Positions 1-8,528 of a stretch of DNA of 64,000 nt are shown here, one piece after another (the first letter of the stretch is position 1; every line of letters begins with the position of its first letter). The notes beneath the pieces are model-generated. The model saw only the letters and a list, made by a program, of their open reading frames with translations. It searched no databases and was not told the DNA's origin. A program made the position numbers and the translations under genes. This stretch comes from Cylindrospermum sp. NIES-4074. Lineage in GTDB: Bacteria > Cyanobacteriota > Cyanobacteriia > Cyanobacteriales > Nostocaceae. The stretch is taken from assembly GCA_003994795.1 (NCBI GenBank), contig AP018269.1, positions 5,233,677-5,297,676 of the forward strand. The letters are read 5' to 3'.

Positions 1-1263
1 TTGCCTGATTACATGGTGCCTAGTGCTTTTGTCTTCTTGAATGCTCTACCATTAACGCCCAATGGTAAGATAGACCGCTTGTCTTTGCCAGCACCTAATT
101 TAGCACAGTCAGAGATGGCAGCAAGTTTTGTTGCGCCCCGTGATGATTTAGAATGTCAGCTAACGCAGATTTGGGAAGCAGTTTTAGGCATTAAACCCAT
201 TGGTGTGAAGGATAACTTCTTTGAATTGGGCGGACATTCGTTGTTAGCGGTGCGCTTATTCGCAGAAATAGAACGTATTTTCGCTAAAAAACTACCTCTT
301 GCTTCCCTCTTTCCATCTGGTACAGTGGAAGCGATCGCCTTTTTGATGCGCTCAGAACCAGAAAAACAGGATCAATCAATAGCTACTTGGCCGTCTTTGG
401 TCGCAATGCAACCCCAAGGTTCCAAGCCACCTGTTTTCTTAATCCACTCTCTGGGAGGAGAATTACTCTGTTACCGAGATTTTGTCATTTATCTAGGGAC
501 AGACCAACCAGTTTATGGGCTACAACCCCAAGGGCTAGATGGAAAACAGCTTCCTTATACCCGGCTTGAAGACATGGCTGCCCACTACATTCAAGAAATT
601 CAAACAGTTCAACCCCAAGGCCCTTATTATCTAGCGGGTTACTCCTTTGGGGGTGTGGTTGCCTACGAGATGGCGCAACAACTCCACAGGCAAGGTCAGA
701 AAGTGGGTATTCTTAGTATGTTTGACACCTGTCGTCCTGGCTATAGTGAGCGGTTATCCTTCCTGAGGCGAATTCCCTTACATTTAGATAATCTTGTCCA
801 CAAGGGGCCTGACTACATTTGGCAAAAGGCTCTGGGTTTGAGCCAAGTGGCTAAATATCATCTTCAACAGGGATACAAGTATTACTTAAATGCGACACCT
901 CAAGTATTGGATATTGCTCAACAGATAGACTATACAGAAAAGCAGTTAGACATTATCAGTGCTAACGCTCAATCTCTTAGTAGATATACTTTTGAATCTT
1001 ATCCTGGTGCAGTTACTCTGTTTAGGACTGAGGATCAAAATCGAGGTAATGCTGTGGGCGTAAAATACGAACCGCAATTTGGCTGGGGTGAAATTGTTAC
1101 AGGTGGATTAGATATCCACTATATTCCGGGTTCTCACCTTTCTCTGCTCAATGAACCCCATGTACAATTGCTGGCAGAAAAATTTAAAGTTTGTCTAGAG
1201 AAGACGCAGAGAATGAACTTAGCGTCTGTTAAAAAAGGCGATCGCCTGTCATCATCATCGTGA
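1..1263 (+). CDS. Non-ribosomal peptide synthetase, C-terminal part (A end, carrier, thioesterase)
   Basis: This is the end of a modular peptide synthetase; the reading frame runs in from upstream, so the first codon shown is not a start. Residues 1-30 are the end of an adenylation domain, with the A10 motif NGKIDR at 21-26. A peptidyl carrier domain covers about 45-115, with DNFFELGGHS at 71-80; Ser80 should carry the phosphopantetheine arm. A type I thioesterase fills about 140-400, with GYSFGG (nucleophile Ser215), Asp242 and His379 (GSH) as the likely triad. The thioesterase marks the last module: it would release the finished peptide by hydrolysis or cyclisation. The adenylation specificity residues lie outside the window, so the product cannot be guessed. 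An uncertain 20-residue tail follows the thioesterase. Confidence 0.95.
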   Translation: MPDYMVPSAFVFLNALPLTPNGKIDRLSLPAPNLAQSEMAASFVAPRDDLECQLTQIWEAVLGIKPIGVKDNFFELGGHSLLAVRLFAEIERIFAKKLPLASLFPSGTVEAIAFLMRSEPEKQDQSIATWPSLVAMQPQGSKPPVFLIHSLGGELLCYRDFVIYLGTDQPVYGLQPQGLDGKQLPYTRLEDMAAHYIQEIQTVQPQGPYYLAGYSFGGVVAYEMAQQLHRQGQKVGILSMFDTCRPGYSERLSFLRRIPLHLDNLVHKGPDYIWQKALGLSQVAKYHLQQGYKYYLNATPQVLDIAQQIDYTEKQLDIISANAQSLSRYTFESYPGAVTLFRTEDQNRGNAVGVKYEPQFGWGEIVTGGLDIHYIPGSHLSLLNEPHVQLLAEKFKVCLEKTQRMNLASVKKGDRLSSSS

Positions 1264-1319
1264 CTACCCAAAAAATGGTTTTTTGAGGAGTATATTCAAG
1301 ATGCGATCGCCGTCTTTAA

Positions 1320-2117
1320 CTAATTAGCGGTATTTGTTTGACGGCGACGACGTAACCCCAAGATACTAACAGCTCCTATAGCTACCAATGACAGAGCTAC
1401 AGAGGGTTCTGGTACGCTGACAAGGTTTCCCTTACCAATATCAAGAACGACCACAAGATCGTTAAAGTCGCGATCGGAATTTTGCTGTTTACCAAAGCCT
1501 CCAAACAAATCTTCAAAGCCTAGTACAACGTATTCATCCTTAGAATAGGCAAAGGAAACCACATGCTGTAGTCCATCAGGATTAGCAGCAGCATTTTGGG
1601 TACTAAAGGTATAAGAAGAGTTACCACGGACGTAGCCATCAGCTCTCAGGAAAAAGTCTAGTTGAGTGCCGGCGGTGATTTTACCCAGTTTGACTCCATC
1701 ACCTGGTTTCAGGAGATAGTTGTTTGGATCAGCTGCATACTTGGGGTCCTTAGAGGGAACAACTTTAAAAACTAGCCCAGACTGATTGGTGGTTCCTGTC
1801 GCCTGGTAAGCTAACTGGTTTCTATTCCAAGCAACCTGATTGATGAAATATGCTGTTACATCGTAGTCGTAGTTCAGTTTTAATTTGGTGGGATCTAGTT
1901 GCAGCAATCCACTATTCGCCAGGGGAAGTCTTTCCGCTGACACGAATTGTTGGAAGGGAGCGTCGTCAAAACCAGTTTGGGCCTTGCTGTATATCGTTGG
2001 TTGAGTCCAAGAGTTATCCCAGACAAAACCAGCAGCAGATGCAGTGTCTACCTTAGAGACAAATCCGGTCAAGGTAGCAGTAGCAGCAATTAGAGTAGTA
2101 ACGAGTTGGTTTTTCAT
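1320..2117 (-). CDS. PEP-CTERM sorted exported protein with DUF4114 domain
   Basis: This 265-residue exported protein has an N-terminal signal peptide (about residues 1-28, hydrophobic core then AAG). At the C terminus it has a PEP-CTERM sorting tail: VPEP, a hydrophobic stretch, then the basic end LGLRRRRQ. The middle has the DUF4114 signature, with GFEDLFGGFG and the acidic motif DRDFNDLVVVLD just before the tail; that acidic run looks like a calcium-binding site. PEP-CTERM proteins are cleaved by an exosortase and placed at the cell surface or in exopolysaccharide. The specific function is unknown. A second DUF4114 end is found on the phosphodiesterase-like protein near 13 kb. It is convergent with the upstream synthetase gene. 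Confidence 0.9.
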   Translation of the reverse strand: MKNQLVTTLIAATATLTGFVSKVDTASAAGFVWDNSWTQPTIYSKAQTGFDDAPFQQFVSAERLPLANSGLLQLDPTKLKLNYDYDVTAYFINQVAWNRNQLAYQATGTTNQSGLVFKVVPSKDPKYAADPNNYLLKPGDGVKLGKITAGTQLDFFLRADGYVRGNSSYTFSTQNAAANPDGLQHVVSFAYSKDEYVVLGFEDLFGGFGKQQNSDRDFNDLVVVLDIGKGNLVSVPEPSVALSLVAIGAVSILGLRRRRQTNTAN

Positions 2118-3174
2118 GTGCTTGATAAATAAAGTGGAGGTAACAACGAGAGCAGTATACTTTCAAGAATGATTTCAAGCTTTTTAGTTCTATTTGTTAC
2201 TATAGTCAGCTTGTCACCCTTGTTGCTTATTTTTACTCAGTTGTTTATTTAAGATTTAAGTATTTGCCGTTTTTCAGGATTAGTACTGAAATTAGCTTTC
2301 TGATTGATAACTGTATAGGCAGTTATATTATTCAGAACTTAAACTCTAATACATCATACACTAATTATCTTTTATACTCAACAATTAAATTATATATCAA
2401 ATAACCTCTTACCAAAAGGGTATTGCTCGGTAATTACGTAAACCGAGGAGCAAGTACCTAAGGGATAGCACTAAATGAATTCCATAAAATTTTCTAGTTG
2501 TTTTAAATATATATACGGATAAACAAAATTAGCTAGAGGAATTAAGTAAGGGATATTACGTAATTAACTGATTAAGCACTTTTTAATGGCTCACAAAAAG
2601 GTATAGCCTTAGGTAGTAGCTTATGCCGAATTTTTCAGCCCGACCGCAATTTTACTGTGCTTCTCAATTTGCCCCGTCACTACCTTTACCAGTTGAATTA
2701 CTATCACGGGTAAACACCTAACCTTCTCGCTTCAATGCCGTAGCAGTTATCAGTCGCGTTTAGTCGGACTTGGTGCAAAATATAATTTGGTTGGGTAACT
2801 TCTTCACAGTTACTTGATAATTAGCCATATTGGCTATGCTTGATTAATTCACTCAGCGATATATTAGGATTCCTGATTTTTTAAAAACCAGTGTATGTCT
2901 GAAGTTTCATCTCTACCCCTTGGCTTTCCTATTGCCTCTCTCTAGGAGTAAATTAATGAATCAGATGGGATGGCTATGATCTAACTTAAGGCATAGAGAA
3001 TACTTATTGATCCGCTTGATTTGCTCCCCTATTCCTAGCAATTGGGAAAAATATGCTCTTGATGGGTACAAACACTACAAGTAGAGTAACAATGGCTTGG
3101 GGAGTGAAGGAGCAATTTTAAGGTGGTGGATATACTGTTGAGCAGGAGTTAGATATTCAGCAGAGGTTAATAAA
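2118..3174. other. Intergenic region without recognisable gene
   Basis: About 1 kb of AT-rich sequence lies between two divergent genes, so it should hold both promoters. I see no convincing open frame. A bulged hairpin is formed by TTGCTCGGT and ACCGAGGAGCAA around 2424-2455. The rest shows no repeat or RNA gene that I can name. Confidence 0.5.
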
Positions 3175-3525
3175 ATGGCAACTTGGCAATGTATAAAGCA
3201 ATGTGGAGCCTGCTGCAATCTTTCACCAGCAGACCGTCCAGACTTGGATGAGTATCTTTTACCAGCAGAACTGGAACTATATCTGAGTATGGTAGGTGAA
3301 GGGGGATGGTGTGTGAATTTCGACCATACCACAAGAGAATGCCGCATCTACAACGATCGCCCTCGTTTCTGTCGTGTGGAATCAGAGATATTTCAGGATA
3401 TGTACGGCATTGAGCCTGAAGAACTTAATGATTTTGCCATAGACTGCTGTCGTGAGCAAATAGATGGTGTGTATGGCGATCGCAGTTTAGAAATGCTGCG
3501 TTTTGACCAAGCTGTTGGTTTTTAA
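3175..3525 (+). CDS. YkgJ family cysteine-cluster protein
   Basis: This 116-residue cytoplasmic protein has the N-terminal cluster CIKQCGACC (residues 6-14) followed by further cysteines in GWCVNF, RECRIY, RFCRVE and DCCRE. This spacing matches the YkgJ / UPF0153 family, predicted to bind zinc or an iron-sulphur cluster. Homologues are widespread in cyanobacteria but have no established activity. The ATG start (MATWQC) is preceded by an AGAGG motif. It stands alone; the next gene starts about 100 bp downstream. Confidence 0.85.
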   Translation: MATWQCIKQCGACCNLSPADRPDLDEYLLPAELELYLSMVGEGGWCVNFDHTTRECRIYNDRPRFCRVESEIFQDMYGIEPEELNDFAIDCCREQIDGVYGDRSLEMLRFDQAVGF

Positions 3526-3628
3526 AGCTGTATATTTCGGCAATTTAGCCTGAACAGTTGCAATTTATGACAAACATCTGAGAAAATGAGAAGAATATGA
3601 AAACAATCTAGCAAGCAAACAACTGCCT

Positions 3629-4105
3629 GTGAAACTCGACTCTGCACCTAGAAGCTCATCTGGCATATCTGAGACTGTAAGCCAGCCAGAACCAACAGAT
3701 AGCAACGATTCGCTCTTAACTACTGCACAGGCAGTATCTCTAGAAGAAAAACCCTCTTTAGAACTAGCCTCAATCATTGAGCCACTTTCATCTGTAGTTA
3801 CCAGTAGTCCCAAAAAGCGGGAATCAGTAGCAGCAGTTTTTGGCACAACCTTTATTACCATCTTTCTCGCAGAAATTGGCGATAAAACCCAACTTTCCAC
3901 CCTGCTAATGAGTGCAGAATCTCATGCACCGTGGGTGGTATTTATCGGTTCTGCGGCTGCACTGATAACTACCAGCTTATTAGGTGTGCTTTTAGGTGGT
4001 TGGATCGCTAACCGACTTAGCCCAAAAACAGTAGAAAAATCAGCAGGTGTAATGTTGCTGCTGATTTCTCTCATGTTGTTTTGGGATGTATTTACTAGTA
4101 ATTAA
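3629..4105 (+). CDS. GDT1/UPF0016 half-size cation exchanger, first half
   Basis: The last ~90 residues of this 158-residue protein form one half of a GDT1/TMEM165-type transporter. The hallmark is EIGDKTQLSTLL at about residues 86-97 within a first membrane helix, followed by two more helices. Full-size members carry two ExGD-K/R-S/T repeats and exchange Mn2+ or Ca2+ for protons; here each repeat is on its own gene, the second being the next gene 17 bp downstream. The ~70-residue N-terminal extension is polar, rich in Ser/Thr/Glu and probably disordered. The predicted start is GTG. Related split pairs are known in other cyanobacteria, where the two halves are thought to work as a heteromeric manganese exporter. 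The pairing here is inference from adjacency and complementary motifs. Confidence 0.88.
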   Translation: MKLDSAPRSSSGISETVSQPEPTDSNDSLLTTAQAVSLEEKPSLELASIIEPLSSVVTSSPKKRESVAAVFGTTFITIFLAEIGDKTQLSTLLMSAESHAPWVVFIGSAAALITTSLLGVLLGGWIANRLSPKTVEKSAGVMLLLISLMLFWDVFTSN

Positions 4106-4122
4106 CTATACTGAAATTAAAT

Positions 4123-4425
4123 ATGGACTGGCATCTTTTAGGACTGAGCTTTATTACAGTTTTTCTGTCGGAATTAGGTGACAAAAGTCAGTTAGCGGCG
4201 ATCGCGCTTTCCGGTCAGAGTCAATCTCGGCAGGCTGTATTTTTCGGTACAGCGGGGGCATTACTGTTAACCAGCTTATTGGGAGCATTAGCAGGGGGAG
4301 TAGTAGCAGAGTTCATCCCCACACATTTGTTAAAAGCGAGCGCTGCTGTAGGATTTGCTATCCTTGCTATCCGCTTGCTTTGGCCCCACAGTGAAGCTGC
4401 TGCTGACTCTGAACCAACACCTTAA
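4123..4425 (+). CDS. GDT1/UPF0016 half-size cation exchanger, second half
   Basis: A 100-residue membrane protein with three predicted helices and the second hallmark repeat, ELGDKSQLAAIALS (about residues 17-30). It starts 17 bp after the first-half gene, so the two are almost certainly co-transcribed and translated in a fixed ratio. The acidic residues of the two ExGD motifs from both halves would together form the ion pathway. The likely substrate, Mn2+ or Ca2+, is inferred from the family. It lacks the polar N-terminal extension of its partner. Confidence 0.9.
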   Translation: MDWHLLGLSFITVFLSELGDKSQLAAIALSGQSQSRQAVFFGTAGALLLTSLLGALAGGVVAEFIPTHLLKASAAVGFAILAIRLLWPHSEAAADSEPTP

Positions 4426-4463
4426 TTATTGCAGCTTGTGCAATTCCTAGCTTTGAGGTTTGC

Positions 4464-4495
4464 AGTTGCGCGGGGGTATTGAAGATAGCGCAACT
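4464..4495. terminator. Possible terminator hairpin between convergent genes
   Basis: AGTTGCGC (4464-4471) pairs perfectly with GCGCAACT (4488-4495) across a 16-base loop. It lies between the end of the GDT1 pair and the end of the minus-strand membrane gene. There is no long T-run on either side, so intrinsic termination is only plausible. Confidence 0.4.
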
Positions 4496-4527
4496 ACAAG
4501 CCATAAATTAAACTAACCATTTAACCC

Positions 4528-5019
4528 TTAAGCTTGCCGCCAGCACCAGTTGAACAGCATCCCGCCCGCCACGAGTTTAACAGCTTCCAGCAGCCAATAA
4601 CCGCCGTGCAGTAAATCCATTGTCGCTGGAATCGCCGCAGCAGCTTGAAATAAGTTGAGTTGAATTCCTACAGCGCACATTTGCGGAGTAAAGAAATAGG
4701 TATCAAGTAAAGAAACAGTGAGCAGCAATCCAGATAGAACAATACCGCGCAAACCCCACTGAGATTGTGTTTTGCTCAAAGCCAACACGCTAGTCAACAC
4801 TACAGCCGCAGATAATAATTCTAAGCGATTAAAATTCCAAAAAATCACATAGCCTGCTGTACTAAAACCAGCTTGGTTCATCATGCCAGAAAAGTAAAGA
4901 CTAGGCATAATTACCCAATCTAAAATTAAGGTAGCACTCAACCAAAAGCCCAAAGTTAGCATGATGGCAGTTTGCCAAGTTGGGCGCTTGTATTCAAACG
5001 TAGAAGAAATAGTATTCAT
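4528..5019 (-). CDS. Conserved hypothetical membrane protein
   Basis: A membrane protein of about 163 residues with four to five hydrophobic segments, the first being TAIMLTLGFWLSATLILDWV. I do not recognise a named family. The segment LDWVIMPSLYFSGMMNQAGF recalls cyanobacterial DUF4149-like membrane proteins, but that is a weak match. The frame is open further upstream to a TTG at 5085, which has an AAGGA motif 5 bases before it. I chose the internal ATG (MNTISS, 5019) because the extra 22 residues look like untranslated leader (Lys/Thr-rich). It faces the divergent DUF2808 gene across a 260-330 bp spacer. Confidence 0.7.
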   Translation of the reverse strand: MNTISSTFEYKRPTWQTAIMLTLGFWLSATLILDWVIMPSLYFSGMMNQAGFSTAGYVIFWNFNRLELLSAAVVLTSVLALSKTQSQWGLRGIVLSGLLLTVSLLDTYFFTPQMCAVGIQLNLFQAAAAIPATMDLLHGGYWLLEAVKLVAGGMLFNWCWRQA

Positions 5020-5345
5020 AGGAATAATTGCTGGTGTTGTCTTTTTAGTTTTAACTACAGAAGTTAATTTGACAATAAAAATCAATTATCCTTAACAATA
5101 GCAATTGCTCTTATTTTTGCTACCAAAATGAGATAAGTTTTAAGTTTAATTACGAAATAATAAAAACCACATATTTATTTAGCTGTTTAATGTTGACTTA
5201 ACCCTGAATTAAATTAAAATTATGGTAATTACAGCAGTCAGCAATCAGATTTGTCAAGATTTCCATTAGCCCTCAGGCAGATGCTGGGCATAATGTTACT
5301 AAACTATACTATTTGCTTCAATAATCTTTGTATTTAAAATCTTAA

Positions 5346-5924
5346 ATGCGCGTTGCACTTTTATTTAGTACAGCATTAGCTGTGTTCACAATCATTGGCG
5401 GCTCTACTCTCAAGCAAAGTCAAGCAATTCAGTTACAAGATGGGACAATATACTTTGCCCATCCCCCACGGCTGCTCAAGACCACAACTACTTACAACGA
5501 TGTCAGCGTATGGGGTGCAACATACTACTTTACAGTCAGCTTGCCAGAGGATGCAGGCGAACCCTTGCAAAAAATCACAATTAACCAGCGTGAGGGAGTA
5601 GACTACATTCGCTTTGACCTAGAAAACAGTTTCGCTTTTGAAGGGACTGGCTCCGATAAAAAACAGAGGCTAGAACTGAAAGATGCAACTAGCGACCAAA
5701 AGACGCAAACCGTATCCCTGACATTTGACCCCCCAGTTTCTCCAGGTCAAATTATCACAATAGCTCTGAAACCGTGGCAAAATCCTAGATATGAGGGTGT
5801 TTATTTATTTGGGTTAACGGCTTTTCCCGCAGGGGAAAAATCTCATGGTCAATTTCTGGGTTTTGGTAGACTGCATTTCTACAGCCATAGTGTTAACTAT
5901 TTTCCCTTCCCCTACGGTTGGTGA
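5346..5924 (+). CDS. DUF2808 exported protein
   Basis: This 192-residue protein has a signal peptide (residues 1-27, ending SQA) and the DUF2808 pattern: an early IYFAHPPRLL, a central beta-rich region, and a C-terminal block with FPAGEKSHGQFLGFGRLHFY. The family is largely cyanobacterial, with members exported to the periplasm or surface, and its function is unknown. It is convergent with the adenylate cyclase gene, with a 9-base gap. The ATG start is the first in the frame and fits the signal peptide. Confidence 0.85.
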   Translation: MRVALLFSTALAVFTIIGGSTLKQSQAIQLQDGTIYFAHPPRLLKTTTTYNDVSVWGATYYFTVSLPEDAGEPLQKITINQREGVDYIRFDLENSFAFEGTGSDKKQRLELKDATSDQKTQTVSLTFDPPVSPGQIITIALKPWQNPRYEGVYLFGLTAFPAGEKSHGQFLGFGRLHFYSHSVNYFPFPYGW

Positions 5925-5933
5925 ATGAAGATT

Positions 5934-8519
5934 TTATTTTTCCAGAAACGTCCACACACCCTCATCCCAATCTGCATCTGATGGGGGTGATTGTAACCAA
6001 TGTTGACAACGCCGCAAATGCCAAAGAGCAGCTTTGTCATGGCTATCAACAGCCAAAACTTTGGCAAACTCAGCTTTAGCAATTGTAAACTGGCGGTTGA
6101 GATAATACTCGCGTCCTTTGTGATAGTGCTCAATTACTTGCAGTTTGTCACTACTAATCGGGTCAGAACGTAAACCTACTAATTCGTAGATAGCTACCGG
6201 CTCATATCTGCCTTTAACCCGAATATAATCTAATTCTCTAGCCCAAATATAATTTTGGCATGGTTGATAAGTGTTATCGCTAATAATGATATCAGCACCA
6301 TACTGTTTAGTAATGCTTTCTAGTCGAGAACCAAGATTAACACCATCGCCAATGGCAGTAAATTCCATCCGCTTACTAGAGCCAATATTACCACTAATTA
6401 CAGTATCAGAATTGATGCCTACACCAATATTAATTCTGGGTTTATTAGCAGCATAGCGGCGTTGATTAAATTCATGTAGGCGATGGCGCATTTCTAGAGA
6501 TGTTTGGACGGCCATCCAAGCATGGTCTTCTAATGGTAGGGGGGAACCAAACACAGCCATAATGGCATCGCCAATGTATTTGTCTAGAGTACCTTTATGT
6601 TTAAAAACTGCATCTACCATTGATTCAAAATATTCATTAAGCAAACTTACCACTTCTTCAGCTTCCAAATGTTCTGTCAAAGTGGTGTAGCCTCGAATAT
6701 CAGAAAATAAAATGGAAACATCTTTGCGATCGCCTCCTAATTTAGCATCATCCAATTTCAGCAGTTCTTCTGCTAATTCCTGCGTCATGTAGCGATACAT
6801 CGTACTCTTGAGGCGCTTCTCATCGCTGATATCTTCCATCACAACCAGCGCACCACATACTTGCTGCTGATCACTTGCATCTGCAATTGTGTTAAGCGAT
6901 AAATTTATACTGTGCTGTTCTGCATTTTTGTCTAGAAGTATCCGATCAGGATAATATTGCTGGCTGCATTTTAAATCAGCAGCATGTAAAGCATCCCGAC
7001 ACCATTTACTAAAATCTCCTTCTTTAATATTAATGACATCACTAATTAATTGACCTTCTAAATGGTCTTCTTGCTCAACTCCTAGCAAGCGTTTGGCACT
7101 TTCATTAGCGGTGATAATAAATCCGGCTTTATCAGTGGAAATCACACCATTAGAAAGATTACGCAGGATGTCTCGCTGCATTTGTTCCTGTTGCTTAACT
7201 TTGGCAAATAACTGAGCATTTTGCAATGCTACTCCTGCTTGGATATTAAAAGCTTCCATGAACTCTTCATCATTGTAGTCAAAACTAGCTTGGAAGATTT
7301 CGGGAGCCTTAGGCCAAAAATCCGGATTATAAGGCGGAAATTCCCCTGATTTCTTTTTATTTACTAACTGGGTAACACCAATCAATTCTTGATCAGCGTT
7401 AAATACTGGCATACAAAGTAAACTACAGGTACGATAGCCATTTTGCTGGTCAATTTGTTTGGCGGTATCCGAATCTGAATGGTCATATAAGTCAAAGGGA
7501 ATATTCAACTTTTTACCAGAAGCAGCCACTATCCCCGCAAACCCTTTACCTACTGGTACACGCAACTCCTTGGTTGAGCCATCGTCTTGAGTAATTTTTG
7601 TCCACAACTCATGGCGATCGCGATCGATTAACCAGAGAGTACTGCGATCGGCTTTCATCAGTTCCTTGGCTTCATCCATCACCCGCTTCAAGGTATCTTC
7701 TAAGTCCAGGCTACTTTGACTTAGGGACTTAATCGCTTTCATCAGCGCTGCGGTTGCTCTTTGTTTTTGGGTTGCTATATAAAAAGAGCGAGACGACTCC
7801 AAAATTAATCGAATTGAAGGAGCAAATTCTTGAAACAATTCTTCATCAGCCTTAGTAAATCCTTTAGTATCAATGCGTTCTGAGAGGAGAGGATCTGGAT
7901 CATTTAGGGCTTTTAATTTATTCAATAATTGTACTACCGCCACTAATTGTCCCTGTTCATTCAATAAGGGTAAAGCTAGCATTGTGTAAGTGCGATAGTC
8001 AGTTCTTTTGTCTTGTTTCTGGGCAAAAAATGAGCGCGGATCGTTATAAAAATCAAAGGGAATATTGATCACTTGCTTAAAAGTGGCAACTTCACCAGCA
8101 ATACCTTTATCTGCGGGGATACGGATTTCTAGAGAGCGATCGCCTTCAGCCTCAGCGACAATTGACCAGAGTTCTTTTTTTTCTTCATCCAGTAAAAATA
8201 TAGTTGTGCGGTCTGCTCCCAGTAATTCCCCAGTTTTCAAGGTAATCGAATGCAACATTTCTTGCAAAATTGTTTCAAACCCATGAGAATCCAACATTGA
8301 CAGGGTTTGATTGACAATCTGTAATTTTTGCTCAACTTCTTTAACAACCTGTTTAAAAGTATCCTGATTCAGCGGAGCGAGAAAGTTGGAAATAGTACCT
8401 TTTTTTGTAGTAATAGCGCTCACAGGCTTTAAATTTGTTTGTAAATATTGGTTTTCTTGTTTGGGAGTAATAATAATCAAATTCGTGGTCTCTCCACAAC
8501 TAAGTTGATGCTCTGACAT
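5934..8519 (-). CDS. cyaB: Class III adenylate cyclase, GAF-GAF-PAS-CHD (CyaB type)
   Basis: This enzyme makes cAMP from ATP. Counting from the upstream ATG at 8528, GAF-A is at about 85-250, GAF-B at 275-440, a PAS domain at 455-580 and a class III catalytic domain at 600-780. A short TPR-like tail completes the 864 residues. Both GAF domains keep the NK...F...DE pattern of cyclic-nucleotide-binding GAFs. Catalytic residues are visible: metal Asp610 (FSDIRGYT) and Asp654 (YIGDA), with Lys650 and Thr724 (MEFTAIGDG) in the purine-selecting positions. A Thr there is the class IIIb signature, associated with bicarbonate stimulation. The layout and length match Anabaena CyaB1/CyaB2; I cannot say which. 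The start could be 8528 (MLFMSEH) or 8519 (MSEH). Confidence 0.93.
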   Translation of the reverse strand: MSEHQLSCGETTNLIIITPKQENQYLQTNLKPVSAITTKKGTISNFLAPLNQDTFKQVVKEVEQKLQIVNQTLSMLDSHGFETILQEMLHSITLKTGELLGADRTTIFLLDEEKKELWSIVAEAEGDRSLEIRIPADKGIAGEVATFKQVINIPFDFYNDPRSFFAQKQDKRTDYRTYTMLALPLLNEQGQLVAVVQLLNKLKALNDPDPLLSERIDTKGFTKADEELFQEFAPSIRLILESSRSFYIATQKQRATAALMKAIKSLSQSSLDLEDTLKRVMDEAKELMKADRSTLWLIDRDRHELWTKITQDDGSTKELRVPVGKGFAGIVAASGKKLNIPFDLYDHSDSDTAKQIDQQNGYRTCSLLCMPVFNADQELIGVTQLVNKKKSGEFPPYNPDFWPKAPEIFQASFDYNDEEFMEAFNIQAGVALQNAQLFAKVKQQEQMQRDILRNLSNGVISTDKAGFIITANESAKRLLGVEQEDHLEGQLISDVINIKEGDFSKWCRDALHAADLKCSQQYYPDRILLDKNAEQHSINLSLNTIADASDQQQVCGALVVMEDISDEKRLKSTMYRYMTQELAEELLKLDDAKLGGDRKDVSILFSDIRGYTTLTEHLEAEEVVSLLNEYFESMVDAVFKHKGTLDKYIGDAIMAVFGSPLPLEDHAWMAVQTSLEMRHRLHEFNQRRYAANKPRINIGVGINSDTVISGNIGSSKRMEFTAIGDGVNLGSRLESITKQYGADIIISDNTYQPCQNYIWARELDYIRVKGRYEPVAIYELVGLRSDPISSDKLQVIEHYHKGREYYLNRQFTIAKAEFAKVLAVDSHDKAALWHLRRCQHWLQSPPSDADWDEGVWTFLEK

Positions 8520-8528
8520 AAATAGCAT

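Noticed and set aside
2118-3174. Remnant transposase in the 1-kb spacer
   Set aside because: Short stretches on both strands were read, but none gave a recognisable transposase motif.
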